A stretch of DNA of 48,239 nucleotides from Methylophaga pinxianii. Lineage in GTDB: Bacteria > Pseudomonadota > Gammaproteobacteria > Nitrosococcales > Methylophagaceae. This document shows, in pieces, positions 1 to 9,001 of the stretch. The translations under genes and the position numbers were made by a program. Position 1 is the first letter of the stretch. Every line of letters starts with the position of its first letter. The notes beneath the pieces are model-generated. The model was not told the origin of the DNA. It worked only from the letters and a program-made list of their open reading frames with translations, and did no database searches. The DNA lies in NCBI RefSeq assembly GCF_020447225.1, contig NZ_JAJAEO010000164.1, positions 1-48,239 of the forward strand, given 5' to 3'.

Positions 1-201
1 TTTTTTTTTCTCTATCGTTTTGACAAAGTGAGCTATTGGAACGAAGTGACCGTCAATTACTCCTGCAGTGACTGTATACCATCCATCCATAGAGATAATA
101 AAAACATCAGAACAGACAATGTTTCTGGTATTGGTCTGCATTTAATGTACGTGAAGGCAGAGGAGAGATGCGGCCATCCCTTGGGATAAACGATAATTCA
201 T

Positions 202-254
202 CCTGCTGCCATAATAGCTGAACAGCAGGTTACTCCATTACCTACTCTATGGAG
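202..254. other. two tandem hairpins in a gene-free left end
   Basis: Bases 1-285 hold no gene that I can support. Within them are two perfect inverted repeats: CCTGCTG (202-208) with CAGCAGG (223-229), and CTCCAT (233-238) with ATGGAG (249-254). They lie just downstream of the stop of the small leftward lipoprotein gene. Neither is followed by a T-run on that strand, so they are not classic terminators. They could protect the mRNA 3' end or be chance. Confidence 0.35.
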
Positions 255-285
255 ACATTACATGAACCGTTTCTGTGCATGACTG

Positions 286-435
286 TTATTTATTATGGCC
301 AGGCGCATTTTCACTATTTCCTGGGCCAGCAGGGTCATGACCTGGTGGAACGTGTCCATGCTTGTAATGTCCACATCCAGACATCAGCATAAAAGCTAAA
401 ATTAGAATGGCCGGTACTTGCTTGGATAGTTTCAA
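286..435 (-). CDS. small His/Gly/Pro-rich lipoprotein (49 aa)
   Basis: This short leftward gene starts at TTG (435) behind a good Shine-Dalgarno, AGGAAGG, about nine bases upstream. The product has a basic start (MKLSKQ), a hydrophobic stretch (VPAILILAFMLM) and a lipobox MSGC with the acylated Cys at residue 21, so it should be an envelope lipoprotein. The mature part is about 28 residues, rich in His, Gly and Pro (GHYKHGHVPPGHDP), which could bind a metal; that is inference from composition. An internal ATG at residue 16 would destroy the signal, so TTG is preferred. I do not recognise a family. The upstream neighbour on the same strand is the EEP protein, whose stop is 45 bases away. Confidence 0.6.
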   Translation of the reverse strand: MKLSKQVPAILILAFMLMSGCGHYKHGHVPPGHDPAGPGNSENAPGHNK

Positions 436-479
436 AATATAATCCTTCCTCGTTTAGTTTTTTGAAGCTAGTAAAGTTA

Positions 480-1694
480 CTAACTTGGATTTGGTACTTC
501 TTTTTCACTCACCTCTTCAGATGAAAGCTTCTCGTTGGCTAAGATTTGGTCTTCCTTATCGGCTTCAAGTCCGGATGAGACATTTTTACTTCGAGAATTA
601 ACATAGACCAATTGGGTAAATAAGGCAAAATGATCAGATCCAAAATGCGGTAAGCGACGCATATCATAAAGTTTGAAATGCGGACTATGGAATAAATGAT
701 CCAAAGGCCATCGCATAAACCAATAATCAGCATGAAATGTATTGAACATTCCTCTACCAATACGCGGGTCTAATAATTTACTGATCTTGCGAAAAAGGCG
801 AGTGGTAGTTGACCATGCTACATCATTGAGATCTCCAGTAACAATCACTGGAATATCAGCATCTACTACACTCTTGGCCACCATCACTAACTCTGCATCT
901 CGTTCAGATGACTCTTCATTCTCAGTCGGACTCGGCGGTGCTGGATGCAAAAAATGCATGCGAATATCCTGTCCAGATGGCAGGGTTAAAAGTGTATGGA
1001 TCGATGGAATGTCATCTTCAACCAAAAACTCAATGGTAGATTTAGATAAGGCATATCTGGAAAACACATGCATTCCATATAAGTTATCGAGTGGGCAGCT
1101 TATTTGATAAGGATAATCATTTTCAAGAGATTGGAGCTGTGTTTCCCACCAATGATTTGTTTCTAGGGTGACCAGAATATCTGGAGTATATTCCTCAACA
1201 AAGCTAATAAGCTTGTCAGCATTGCGATTCGACATAAGAACATTTGTAGTTATGATTTTTATGCTGTTATCAGGATCATTCTGAGATGTTTGCTCGACTT
1301 CATAGGGGTAGATTTTTGTATAAGGCAATATCCACCAAAGTTGATAACAAAAAGAAAATAAAGTTGGCAAAAACAATAGCCAAAAGCTTAATTTGGTGTA
1401 ATCAAGAAATACTAATTCAGCAAATAGTAAAATCAATGCCAATATCAAAAACTGCATGCGTGGAAAATCAAAAGCACGGATCCACCATTTTTCACACCTC
1501 AACAAACTCAATAAAGATGCAGACAATAGAAAAATTACTAATGGCGTAAATATATATATAAGAATCAAAAGTGCTCCAAATCTAATAAATCCGAAAATGT
1601 ATAAAACGTCAGCATAAACCTGTTTACCCGCTGGCCGCCTAAACAATAACTGTAATAAAACAAAGCGGCTTTTATAAAATTTAACTGTTTGCAT
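480..1694 (-). CDS. membrane-anchored endonuclease/exonuclease/phosphatase family protein
   Basis: The C-terminal two thirds is an EEP (DNase I-like) domain. Counting from an upstream TTG at 1736, its motifs are TTNVLMSN (163-170) with the first metal-side Asn, LVTLETNHWW (188-197), GDLNDVAW (301-308) with the catalytic Asp/Asn pair, PLDHLFHS (344-351) and GSDHFAL (366-372). The N-terminal part has hydrophobic segments near 44-78 and 93-135, so the enzyme is probably held in the inner membrane facing the periplasm, as in the YafD-like subgroup. A hydrophilic Glu/Lys/Ser-rich tail follows residue 380. I chose the ATG at 1694 (404 aa); the TTG at 1736 would add 14 residues, and neither has a strong ribosome site. 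The substrate cannot be told from sequence: phosphodiester or phospholipid bonds are both possible. Confidence 0.75.
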   Translation of the reverse strand: MQTVKFYKSRFVLLQLLFRRPAGKQVYADVLYIFGFIRFGALLILIYIFTPLVIFLLSASLLSLLRCEKWWIRAFDFPRMQFLILALILLFAELVFLDYTKLSFWLLFLPTLFSFCYQLWWILPYTKIYPYEVEQTSQNDPDNSIKIITTNVLMSNRNADKLISFVEEYTPDILVTLETNHWWETQLQSLENDYPYQISCPLDNLYGMHVFSRYALSKSTIEFLVEDDIPSIHTLLTLPSGQDIRMHFLHPAPPSPTENEESSERDAELVMVAKSVVDADIPVIVTGDLNDVAWSTTTRLFRKISKLLDPRIGRGMFNTFHADYWFMRWPLDHLFHSPHFKLYDMRRLPHFGSDHFALFTQLVYVNSRSKNVSSGLEADKEDQILANEKLSSEEVSEKEVPNPS

Positions 1695-1802
1695 GCTTGC
1701 TGCACTCAAGGTATTGTGCCTTGTTGTTTTTAGCAAACTTTAACTACTATCCGGGCAGGTCTTCAGCTCAATAAATTTGGCGCTGTGCTGCAGGGAAAGA
1801 GC

Positions 1803-2714
1803 ATGTATAAATTTTTAATACTTATATTCCTTGTCGTTTGTGTGTCTAGCTGTAGTGATGAAAAATATGACCTTCCTCCCGCACAAATACCCAAAGCCGC
1901 AACTCATAACATTTCATACCAAGACGATGTCCGACCAATCATCGAAAAAAAGTGTATTGCTTGTCATGGCTGTTTTGATGCTCCATGCCAGCTTAAACTG
2001 GAGTCGCCATCAGGTTTGTTGCGTGGTGCTCATCATCATGAGGTTTATGATGGAAAACGTACCGAAGCGCAAACACCAACTCGGCTTGGGATTGATGCAA
2101 ACAATGAAGCAGAATGGCGAAAGCTTGGTTTTTATTCTATCTTGAGCCAGAACAATGAGACGAAACCGTTACTCTACAATATGCTGGCATTAGGGAAAAG
2201 ATATCCTCTACCTGCAAATACAAAGATCCCAGACTCCATTAAACTGGGAATCCGTCGCGAAAATCTTTGTGTGACCGATAATGAGTTTTCTTCTTATGCA
2301 CAAGAGCATCCATTGGAAGGAATGCCATTGGCTGTATCTGGTTTGACCAATACAGAATTCTCAGTCATCGCCGGGTGGCTTGAGCAAGGCGCCAAATTTA
2401 ATTTAAATAATATAGAGATAACAGACAATGATCTTGAAGCAGTAGCAGACTGGGAGAGATTTTTTAACCAATCATCCAAAAAATCTCAATTAGTTGCCCG
2501 TTGGTTATACGAACACTTATTCCTAGCGCATATCTATTTTGATGAGACGGCTAAGGAGCCTCAGTTTTTCGAACTCGTTCGATCATACACGGTCCCTGGC
2601 AAGGCAATTGAGATTGTTAATACTCGTTTACCAAACAATGATCCTGACAAGCCGTTTTATTATCGATTGAGAGCTCTCGATGGCATGATTGTTCAAACGT
2701 CATATTACCTTTAA
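1803..2714 (+). CDS. fatty acid cis/trans isomerase Cti, N-terminal part (frameshifted)
   Basis: This is the heme-bearing N-terminal part of Cti, the periplasmic enzyme that turns cis into trans unsaturated fatty acids in membrane phospholipids under solvent or heat stress. It starts at ATG 1803 behind CAGGGA; a GTG at 1785 is also open but would displace the signal. A lipoprotein-like signal ends VSSC. The c-type heme motif C-x-x-C-H is seen in KKCIACHGC, about 50 residues into the protein. The frame ends at 2714 after the sequence GMIVQ. The rest of the family sequence continues in another frame from about 2692, so the 760-790 aa protein usual for the family is split in two. See the paired C-terminal entry. 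Confidence 0.8.
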   Translation: MYKFLILIFLVVCVSSCSDEKYDLPPAQIPKAATHNISYQDDVRPIIEKKCIACHGCFDAPCQLKLESPSGLLRGAHHHEVYDGKRTEAQTPTRLGIDANNEAEWRKLGFYSILSQNNETKPLLYNMLALGKRYPLPANTKIPDSIKLGIRRENLCVTDNEFSSYAQEHPLEGMPLAVSGLTNTEFSVIAGWLEQGAKFNLNNIEITDNDLEAVADWERFFNQSSKKSQLVARWLYEHLFLAHIYFDETAKEPQFFELVRSYTVPGKAIEIVNTRLPNNDPDKPFYYRLRALDGMIVQTSYYL

Positions 2715-4143
2715 GTTAGATAAAAAATTACGCCAGCGAATAGAGGCATTATTTTTTAAAAATGATTGGACGGTGAACAAACTACCAGGATATACGTATG
2801 AACACCGGGCCAATCCATTTATAACCTTTGCCAATATTCCTGCTCAAGCCCGTTACCAATTCATGTTGGAGCATGCTGAATACTTTACTCGTACTTTTAT
2901 TCGTGGACCTGTTTGTCGGGGGCAAATAGCTACGGATGTTATTCACGATCATTTCTGGGTAATGTTTCAGGATCCAGAGCGGGACTTATTCATTACAGAT
3001 AAAAAATATCATAATCAAGTTGCACCATTACTCGGCTTACCGGGACAAAATGATGATTTGTTAAAAACAGGAAATAACTGGGATAAATACAAAGCCAAAC
3101 GTAATCAATACCATCTCAACCGCAATGAACACTATCGTGAATTTGCCCCAAATTGGGTCACCCGTACTTCAATATGGGACGGTGAGGGAGAAAATCAAAA
3201 TGCTTTACTGACAGTATTTCGTAATTTTGATAGTGCCAGTGTCCAAAAAGGGTTTATTGGTGATATTCCTGAAACAATTTGGTGGATGGACTATCCATTA
3301 TTTGAGCGGACTTATTACGAATTAGTTGTCAATTTTGATGTGTTTGGCAACCTTGCACACCAGCTACAAACCCGGATGTACTTCGATTTGATTCGTAACG
3401 GTGCCGAGTACAATTTTCTGCGTTTACTCCCCCGAGACAAACGTCAGGAAATACTCAATGAGTGGTATAGCGGTTTAGGAAAATTAAAGACACATATTAC
3501 TTATGCGCCTTTGGATATAGAGACTCCCACAGTAGAAAAGTACGAAACAGAATCTGTAAAAGATGAACTCGCGAGAAATATCCTGCAGGATTTGGCGGAT
3601 ATTAATGCCATGGAAAAAGATAGCCTGAACCGTTGTGAGACAAAACAGTGTTATCGACATGATCAGGCAGAATGGATTCATAATGTAGATGCTCAACTGG
3701 CAGAACTGACCTCCAAAAAAGCGGAATTCATTTCGGGCTTAAATTTTTTACCGGAAATGACATTTTTGCGGGTCAGTAACAATGAAGGACAACGCACGAT
3801 GTATTCGATTATCCGAAATCGTGCTCATACAAATGTCGCCTTCATTTTCGGTGAGTCATTAAGACATCAACCAGAAAATGATACCTTGACCATTTACCCG
3901 AGCATTGCAGGTAGTTATCCCAACTTTATTTTTGATGTACCTGCTTCACAAATTTCTGAATTCAGTCATCAGTTAAAATCTGCAAATACACATAAGCGCT
4001 TTGAAAACATAGTCCTGCAGTGGGGAATACGCAGAACACATCCTCAATTTTGGGAAAAACTGCATGATTTTACCGCTTGGCAAAAAGAGCAGCAGCCATT
4101 GGAAGCCGGCATATTTGATATAAACCGTTACGAAAACTTATGA
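2689..4143 (+). CDS. fatty acid cis/trans isomerase Cti, C-terminal part (frameshifted)
   Basis: This frame carries the remaining two thirds of Cti. Family-typical stretches are visible: FWVMFQDPERDLFI, TIWWMDYPLFERTYYELVVN and FDVFGNLAHQLQTRMYFD. It opens at a TTG (2689) that overlaps the N-terminal frame and has no ribosome site of its own, so it is not a natural start. Homologues read through the junction as I/V-V-x-K-x-H. Here VQ in one frame meets KRH in the other, which fits loss of two A bases from CAAAAACG. The 3' end overlaps the convergent hpnC by 16 bases. Either the gene is inactivated or the assembly has an indel in an A-run. Confidence 0.8.
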   Translation: MFKRHITFKLDKKLRQRIEALFFKNDWTVNKLPGYTYEHRANPFITFANIPAQARYQFMLEHAEYFTRTFIRGPVCRGQIATDVIHDHFWVMFQDPERDLFITDKKYHNQVAPLLGLPGQNDDLLKTGNNWDKYKAKRNQYHLNRNEHYREFAPNWVTRTSIWDGEGENQNALLTVFRNFDSASVQKGFIGDIPETIWWMDYPLFERTYYELVVNFDVFGNLAHQLQTRMYFDLIRNGAEYNFLRLLPRDKRQEILNEWYSGLGKLKTHITYAPLDIETPTVEKYETESVKDELARNILQDLADINAMEKDSLNRCETKQCYRHDQAEWIHNVDAQLAELTSKKAEFISGLNFLPEMTFLRVSNNEGQRTMYSIIRNRAHTNVAFIFGESLRHQPENDTLTIYPSIAGSYPNFIFDVPASQISEFSHQLKSANTHKRFENIVLQWGIRRTHPQFWEKLHDFTAWQKEQQPLEAGIFDINRYENL

Positions 4144-5021
4144 ACAATTTGTTTATACCGCATTTTTATCGCACTGTTCATGAGCACAGCAAAAATCCTT
4201 TTACGCGACAATCTAGGTCGCTGCAAAAGCGAGACATCTGATTGCTGTTTAAGTGCTGCAAGGGTTGTGATACCACCTAATGTCATGGCTCTAATTTCCC
4301 AGCCCAGACGACCGGGAACGGTTAAGCCAAGTTCAACACCTTTACTCATGATGCTTTCAGTACGTAAATACAGACTTCGTAGTATTGGAGCCAGTTTATG
4401 TGTCTCAGGACATATCAAATCCACTTCATTGATTCCAATTTTCGTCAGTTCTTCCTGGGGAATGTAAATTCGGTTCTGTTCAGTGTAGTCCTGCACAATA
4501 TCTTGATAAAAATTAATTAACTGGAGAGCAGTACATATGGCATCAGACTGCTCAAGCTGGTGTTCAGTCGGCTCTCCCTGCAGATACAGTAAAAGGCGGC
4601 CCACCGGATTTGCTGAAAATCGGCAATAATCAAGTACTTCGTCAAATGTGGCGTAACGTGACTTGATCACATCCTGCTTGAACGCAGTCAGCAGATCTTC
4701 CAGTAAAGTCACCGGGAGGTTAAAGCGCTTAATACTGTCTTCTAATGCGACAAAAATCGGATCGTTACCCTGATAGCCCTGGTTTGCAATATCAGTTAAA
4801 TACTGGCTGTAACCATTCAGCAAATTTAGTCTATCTGCTAAAGGATGGTCGCCTTCATCAGCGAAATCATCCGCAGTGCGAGCAAAAGCATATATTGCCG
4901 CAATCGGCTGACGTAACTTCCGAGGTAAAAAAATGGATGCCACTGGAAAGTTTTCGTAATGCGACTTTGCAAGGTTAAGACAAAATGCGTAGGCATTGTC
5001 GACCTCGGATTTACTCTTCAT
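4128..5021 (-). CDS. hpnC: squalene synthase HpnC-type (hopanoid pathway)
   Basis: This is a trans-isoprenyl diphosphate synthase of the squalene/phytoene family, 297 aa. The first Asp-rich motif DDFADE is at residues 51-56 and the second, in FYQDIVQDY, is near 170. The N-terminal signature SHYENFPVAS is typical of HpnC rather than HpnD. In hopanoid producers HpnD makes presqualene diphosphate, HpnC converts it to hydroxysqualene and HpnE reduces that to squalene. No hpnD, hpnE or cyclase is in this window. The ATG at 5021 is chosen over a GTG at 5024. The start overlaps the 3' end of rmuC, so the gene is probably the last of the leftward mtaD-ubiG-mupP-rmuC run. Confidence 0.85.
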   Translation of the reverse strand: MKSKSEVDNAYAFCLNLAKSHYENFPVASIFLPRKLRQPIAAIYAFARTADDFADEGDHPLADRLNLLNGYSQYLTDIANQGYQGNDPIFVALEDSIKRFNLPVTLLEDLLTAFKQDVIKSRYATFDEVLDYCRFSANPVGRLLLYLQGEPTEHQLEQSDAICTALQLINFYQDIVQDYTEQNRIYIPQEELTKIGINEVDLICPETHKLAPILRSLYLRTESIMSKGVELGLTVPGRLGWEIRAMTLGGITTLAALKQQSDVSLLQRPRLSRKRIFAVLMNSAIKMRYKQIVHKFS

Positions 5022-6297
5022 CACTCAGATTTTGAACCTGTCGGGGCATTTGCTCTACTGGAGGTAATTCAGTGATCTCATTTTTACTGCTAATGCCCAT
5101 TTCAGTAAATTTTCGTGCACCAGGTAAGACCTGACGCTCCAAAGAGCCAACAGCGCTATTGAAGTGATTCACACTGCTGCCAAGGCTATTCCCGAGTTTG
5201 CTTAGATGATTGCCGAAGGTAGAAAGCCTTTTATAAAGCGTTTCTCCAAGTTCTCGGATGATCTCAGCATTTTCTGCCAATGCCTGTTGTTTCCAGCCAT
5301 AGGAAACAGCACGTAATAAGGCAATGAAGTTAGTTGGTGTCGCCAGAATAATATTCTGACTCATGCTGTCTTCCAGTAACGCAGGATCTACTTCAAGCGC
5401 AGCCGATAGAAACTGTTCGCCGGGAATAAATAACACAACAAACTCTGGTGACCGTGAATATTCCGCCCAATAATTTTTGCGAGAGAGTTCTTTAACTCGG
5501 CCGCGAATGATTTGGGCATGGCGCTTTAGTTCCTGTTTACGCGTTATCTCATCTTTGGCCTGAATCGCTGACAGATAAGCATCTAATGGTGTCTTGGCAT
5601 CAACAATAATTTCACGTTTTTCCGGTAAACGAACAATCATATCGGGACGAATATTGCCGGTTTCAGTCACGGTATGTGTCTGTTCGAAAAAATCACAATA
5701 GGCAACCATACCACTCAGCTCTGCCAAACGCCGTAGTGTCATTTCACCCCATTGTCCACGAACTTCAGGACGACGCAATGCCTGAACCAGATTCTGCGTT
5801 TCCTGCTGTAACTGCTGTTGACTCAGGGTCATTTGGGCAATGGTAGTTGTTAAACTGCCATAAGCCTCCTTACGCTCCTTCTCGATATCATGAATTTGTT
5901 TGCTGGTTTGCTGTAATGCTTCATTAATGGGTTTGAGCATCTGTTCAATGGCTTTTTCTTTGGTTCCCAAATCAGCTTTGGCTTCGCTTTGAAAGCGTTT
6001 CAGGTTTTCTTCAGCCAGGCGTAAAAAGTTGGTGTTGTTGCGTGTTAGCGCTTCATTAGAAAGCTGATTGAAAGTATTGGCCAGCTGATCACGCGTTTGA
6101 TCAAGGATTTCATCCAATTGTTGTTTATTTTTTTGTTCCAGCTGTAAAGTCAGTTCAAGCTCTGCTGAACGTTTTTCCAACTCACGCAGTTTGCCACTGC
6201 GAAGCGCCATTCCAATGACAATTCCCAGCAAAATGCCGATCGATAATACAATGAATAAGTCCTGATATTGCAGGAGTGACTCCAGGCTTAAATCCAT
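5011..6297 (-). CDS. rmuC: DNA recombination protein RmuC
   Basis: RmuC family protein of 428 aa. One N-terminal transmembrane helix (about residues 13-30, IVLSIGILLGIVIGMAL) is followed by a long coiled coil to about residue 180. Then comes the conserved core with RRPEVRGQWGEMTLRRLAE and the nuclease-like segment MIVRLPEKREIIVDAKTPLD, where Asp-Ala-Lys matches a restriction-fold active site. In E. coli rmuC mutants show raised inversion at short inverted repeats, so the protein is thought to limit such rearrangements; its biochemistry is poorly known. The gene overlaps the upstream phosphatase by 10 bases and the downstream hpnC by 11, so translation is probably coupled. Confidence 0.92.
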   Translation of the reverse strand: MDLSLESLLQYQDLFIVLSIGILLGIVIGMALRSGKLRELEKRSAELELTLQLEQKNKQQLDEILDQTRDQLANTFNQLSNEALTRNNTNFLRLAEENLKRFQSEAKADLGTKEKAIEQMLKPINEALQQTSKQIHDIEKERKEAYGSLTTTIAQMTLSQQQLQQETQNLVQALRRPEVRGQWGEMTLRRLAELSGMVAYCDFFEQTHTVTETGNIRPDMIVRLPEKREIIVDAKTPLDAYLSAIQAKDEITRKQELKRHAQIIRGRVKELSRKNYWAEYSRSPEFVVLFIPGEQFLSAALEVDPALLEDSMSQNIILATPTNFIALLRAVSYGWKQQALAENAEIIRELGETLYKRLSTFGNHLSKLGNSLGSSVNHFNSAVGSLERQVLPGARKFTEMGISSKNEITELPPVEQMPRQVQNLSDEE

Positions 6298-6947
6298 TGT
6301 AATATCTCGTGGGGATGATTAATCATGCAGTCTGCCTGCCAGGTTTCAGGTTTGTCGCTGTCAGCAATATATCCATATAAAGCCACCACAGAACGCATAT
6401 GCGCATTATGCGCTGCCTGAATATCGCGCTCTGCATCACCGATATAAATACAGTCTATTGGCTTAGCATCCACAAGTTCACAAGCATGTAACATCGGTGC
6501 GGGATGTGGTTTGCTGTGTGGGGTTGTATCAGCACTGACAATACAGGCTGCTGCTTCTGTTAACTGCAACGCTTCCATTAACGGTATGGTTAGAAATGAG
6601 GGTTTATTGGTCACCACTCCCCAGCGGATATTATTAGCTGTCAGGCCATCCAGAACTTGTTGCATGCCAATAAATAAAGTGGACTCCCGTGCAATATTTT
6701 CTGCATACACACTTAAAAAGCGTTGCTGTAACGCCGGATAAATAGGATCTTCTTTTTCAATGCCAAACCCGAGCTTCAATAAACCGGCACTACCATGACT
6801 GGCAACAGGTCGAATCAGTGCATGATCCAATGGTTTGTTGCCTTCCTGTTCTAACAGGGTATTTAATGCAAAACCCAGATCAGGTGCTGTATCGACAAGC
6901 GTGCCATCCAAATCAAATAGCACAACGTTAAACGGAGAAATAAACAC
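6288..6947 (-). CDS. mupP: HAD phosphatase, MupP/Gph type
   Basis: HAD superfamily subclass I phosphatase, 219 aa. Motif I is LFDLDGTLVDT with the nucleophile Asp at about residue 11, motif II is VVTNKP, the Lys of motif III is in SKPHPAP, and motif IV is YIGDAERDI. General annotation would say phosphoglycolate phosphatase (Gph). The position directly after ubiG, and the C-terminal pattern YGYI...W.AD..I.HP, match Pseudomonas MupP. MupP dephosphorylates N-acetylmuramic acid 6-phosphate in peptidoglycan recycling. I therefore favour MupP, but the substrate cannot be proved from sequence. It begins with GTG sharing its G with the TAG stop of ubiG, so the two are translationally coupled. Confidence 0.8.
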   Translation of the reverse strand: MFISPFNVVLFDLDGTLVDTAPDLGFALNTLLEQEGNKPLDHALIRPVASHGSAGLLKLGFGIEKEDPIYPALQQRFLSVYAENIARESTLFIGMQQVLDGLTANNIRWGVVTNKPSFLTIPLMEALQLTEAAACIVSADTTPHSKPHPAPMLHACELVDAKPIDCIYIGDAERDIQAAHNAHMRSVVALYGYIADSDKPETWQADCMINHPHEILQWI

Positions 6948-7648
6948 TATATTTTTCTACAATGAACGAGGTAGTTGACATCCACATCTTTACTGAGTTT
7001 GTAGCGGCGGGTCAGCGGGTTGTAGCTGATACCGGTAATGTCGCAAACATGTAGGCCAGCTTCACGGCAGCAACGAGCCAGTTCCGCCGGGCGAATAAAA
7101 CGTGCGTAATCGTGGGTGCCTTTGGGGAGCATTTTAGCAATATATTCGGCACCGACAATGGCTAATAGATAGGCTTTTGGGTTGCGGTTTAACGTTGAAA
7201 AAAACACATCACCGTCCGGCTTTGCCATTGTCGCACAGGCATTAATAATCGCCTGTGGATCGGGCACATGTTCGAGCATTTCCATGCAAGTCACTACATC
7301 AAATTCATCCGGATGATTTTCTGCCATGGCTTCTGCGGTTATCAGTTCATATTTGATTTTCAAACCAGCTTCCAGCGCATGCAGTTTGGCGACATTAAGT
7401 GGCATTTCGCCCATATCTATGCCAATAGTTTCTGCCCCACTTTTTACTAAAGACTCAGTGAGAATACCGCCGCCACAACCTACGTCTACGGCCTTGGCAT
7501 TTTTTAACTGAGCCCTTTCATTAATAAAGGCTAGCCGTAGCGGATTGATTTCATGTAACGGTTTAGATTGTCCTTCAGGATCCCACCAGCTTGAAGCCAA
7601 TGCATCAAATTTAGCGACCTCTGCTGGATCAACATTGTGTTTTGTCAT
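6947..7648 (-). CDS. ubiG: ubiquinone biosynthesis O-methyltransferase UbiG
   Basis: Class I SAM-dependent methyltransferase, 233 aa, that carries out both O-methylations of ubiquinone biosynthesis. The N-terminus [13 protein letters not shown] is typical of UbiG. SAM motif I is [11 protein letters not shown], followed by TIGIDMGE and the post-I/motif II region [15 protein letters not shown]. The family's membrane-contact region [12 protein letters not shown] is present. I chose the ATG at 7648, nine codons inside the open frame, because it overlaps the TGA stop of mtaD as ATGA and gives the usual N-terminus. It is the second gene of a tightly overlapping leftward operon. Confidence 0.95.
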   Translation of the reverse strand: MTKHNVDPAEVAKFDALASSWWDPEGQSKPLHEINPLRLAFINERAQLKNAKAVDVGCGGGILTESLVKSGAETIGIDMGEMPLNVAKLHALEAGLKIKYELITAEAMAENHPDEFDVVTCMEMLEHVPDPQAIINACATMAKPDGDVFFSTLNRNPKAYLLAIVGAEYIAKMLPKGTHDYARFIRPAELARCCREAGLHVCDITGISYNPLTRRYKLSKDVDVNYLVHCRKI

Positions 7649-8964
7649 GAGACAGACCTTATTTTTGTAGCCCATTCTTGCGCCTGGGCTGATATATGTT
7701 GACCATTCATTGTGGTCAATTGCCGTTGTTTCAGCAATTGTTTACCGGCTACCCACACATCAGAGACCTTATCGCGGCCAGTGGCATAAACTAATTGTGA
7801 CGGTAAGTCATAAAAGGGTTGTGTTTCTATATCACTCAAATCGATAGCGATAATGTCAGCTGCTTTGCCGATTTCAAGTGTGCCGGTCACTGAATCAATC
7901 CCTAGCGATTTTGCCGCGTTAATAGTTGCCATTTCCAAAGCTTGATAGGCAGGGACGACACTGGGATCACCAGCTACGCCTTTTGCCAGAATGGCGGTTT
8001 GGCGCATTTCCGCAAACATATCCAGATCATTGTTGGAAGCAGCTCCATCGGTACCAATACTGATATTAACGCCCCGATCTATCAAGGCAGCAATTGGAGA
8101 AAATCCACTGGCCAGCTTCAGGTTTGATTCGGGGCAATGTGCGATATGAACTCCCGCTTCGGCACACCAGTCCATTTCTTCTTCTGTCAGTTGCGTCATA
8201 TGCACAGCAATCAAGCGTGGTGAAAGTAGTCCCAATTCTTTCAGTCGCGCTAATGGACGTTTGCCATATTGCGTCAGACTATCGTTGACCTCTGCAGCTG
8301 TTTCATGAATATGCATCTGTATTGGTAAATCCAATTCTTCCGCATTAATCATAATCGCCTGGAGTGTTTTGTCCGAAACGGTGTAAGGGGCGTGTGGAGC
8401 ATAATTGGTTGTAATGCGCGGATGGTGACGGTACTTATCGTGTAAAGCCTGTCCTTTATGTAAGTATTCATTTACATCTTTTGCCCAGTTAGTGGGAAAC
8501 TCAATTACAACCATGCCAAGGCTGGCACGAATACCACTGCTATCAACGACACGCGCCGTTGATTCCGGAAAAAAATACATGTCGCTAAAACAGGTTGTAC
8601 CACCACGAATCATCTCTGCGATGGCTAAAGCGGAACCAGCCTCGACAAAAGCATCACCAACAAATTGTTGTTCTGCTGGCCAAATATGCTCGTTGAGCCA
8701 GGACATTAAGGGCAAATCATCAGCCAGACCTCGGAATAATGTCATAGCCGTATGACCATGATTATTAATTAATCCGGGCATCACGCAATGTTCAGGAAGA
8801 TCCTGTGTCTGAGTGGGGTGATAAAGTTGTTCCGCTTCAGCTTGCGGTAATAGCGCTACAATATTGCCTTCATGAACAACAATAGAATGATTTTCGAGAA
8901 TAAGTTGTTCTGCCGTCATCGGCAGACACCAGCGGGCATTAATAATCAGGTCAATGTTTTTCAT
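7645..8964 (-). CDS. mtaD: 5'-methylthioadenosine/S-adenosylhomocysteine deaminase (TRZ/ATZ family)
   Basis: Amidohydrolase-fold deaminase of 439 aa. The metal-binding HxH is in [14 protein letters not shown] near residue 70. The later ligands are HIHETAAE, the His of AVHMTQL and the Asp of [12 protein letters not shown]. The neighbourhood (ubiG and the phosphatase on one side, mtnA on the other) matches the Pseudomonas gene shown to deaminate 5'-methylthioadenosine to methylthioinosine. That product is then phosphorolysed to methylthioribose-1-phosphate, the substrate of MtnA. No phosphorylase is in this window. The ATG at 8964 lies only 37 bases from the divergent mtnA start and has almost no Shine-Dalgarno. 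Confidence 0.88.
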   Translation of the reverse strand: MKNIDLIINARWCLPMTAEQLILENHSIVVHEGNIVALLPQAEAEQLYHPTQTQDLPEHCVMPGLINNHGHTAMTLFRGLADDLPLMSWLNEHIWPAEQQFVGDAFVEAGSALAIAEMIRGGTTCFSDMYFFPESTARVVDSSGIRASLGMVVIEFPTNWAKDVNEYLHKGQALHDKYRHHPRITTNYAPHAPYTVSDKTLQAIMINAEELDLPIQMHIHETAAEVNDSLTQYGKRPLARLKELGLLSPRLIAVHMTQLTEEEMDWCAEAGVHIAHCPESNLKLASGFSPIAALIDRGVNISIGTDGAASNNDLDMFAEMRQTAILAKGVAGDPSVVPAYQALEMATINAAKSLGIDSVTGTLEIGKAADIIAIDLSDIETQPFYDLPSQLVYATGRDKVSDVWVAGKQLLKQRQLTTMNGQHISAQAQEWATKIRSVS

Positions 8965-8972
8965 AGCGTCCG

Positions 8973-8980
8973 ATTATAAC
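8973..8980. promoter_or_regulatory. shared -10 region between mtaD and mtnA
   Basis: The 37 bases between the divergent starts contain ATTATAAC. Read leftwards it is a perfect TATAAT (8978-8973); read rightwards it is TATAAC (8975-8980). Rightward use would give mtnA a short leader containing its AGGAGA site. Leftward use would place the mtaD transcript start almost on its ATG. No good -35 is seen on either side. Confidence 0.35.
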
Positions 8981-9001
8981 CGCCAATAGCAGGAGAACAC
9001 A

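Noticed and set aside
1-480. CRISPR array, tRNA or rRNA genes anywhere in the window
   Set aside because: I looked for regularly spaced repeats and for cloverleaf signatures and saw none in this stretch or elsewhere.
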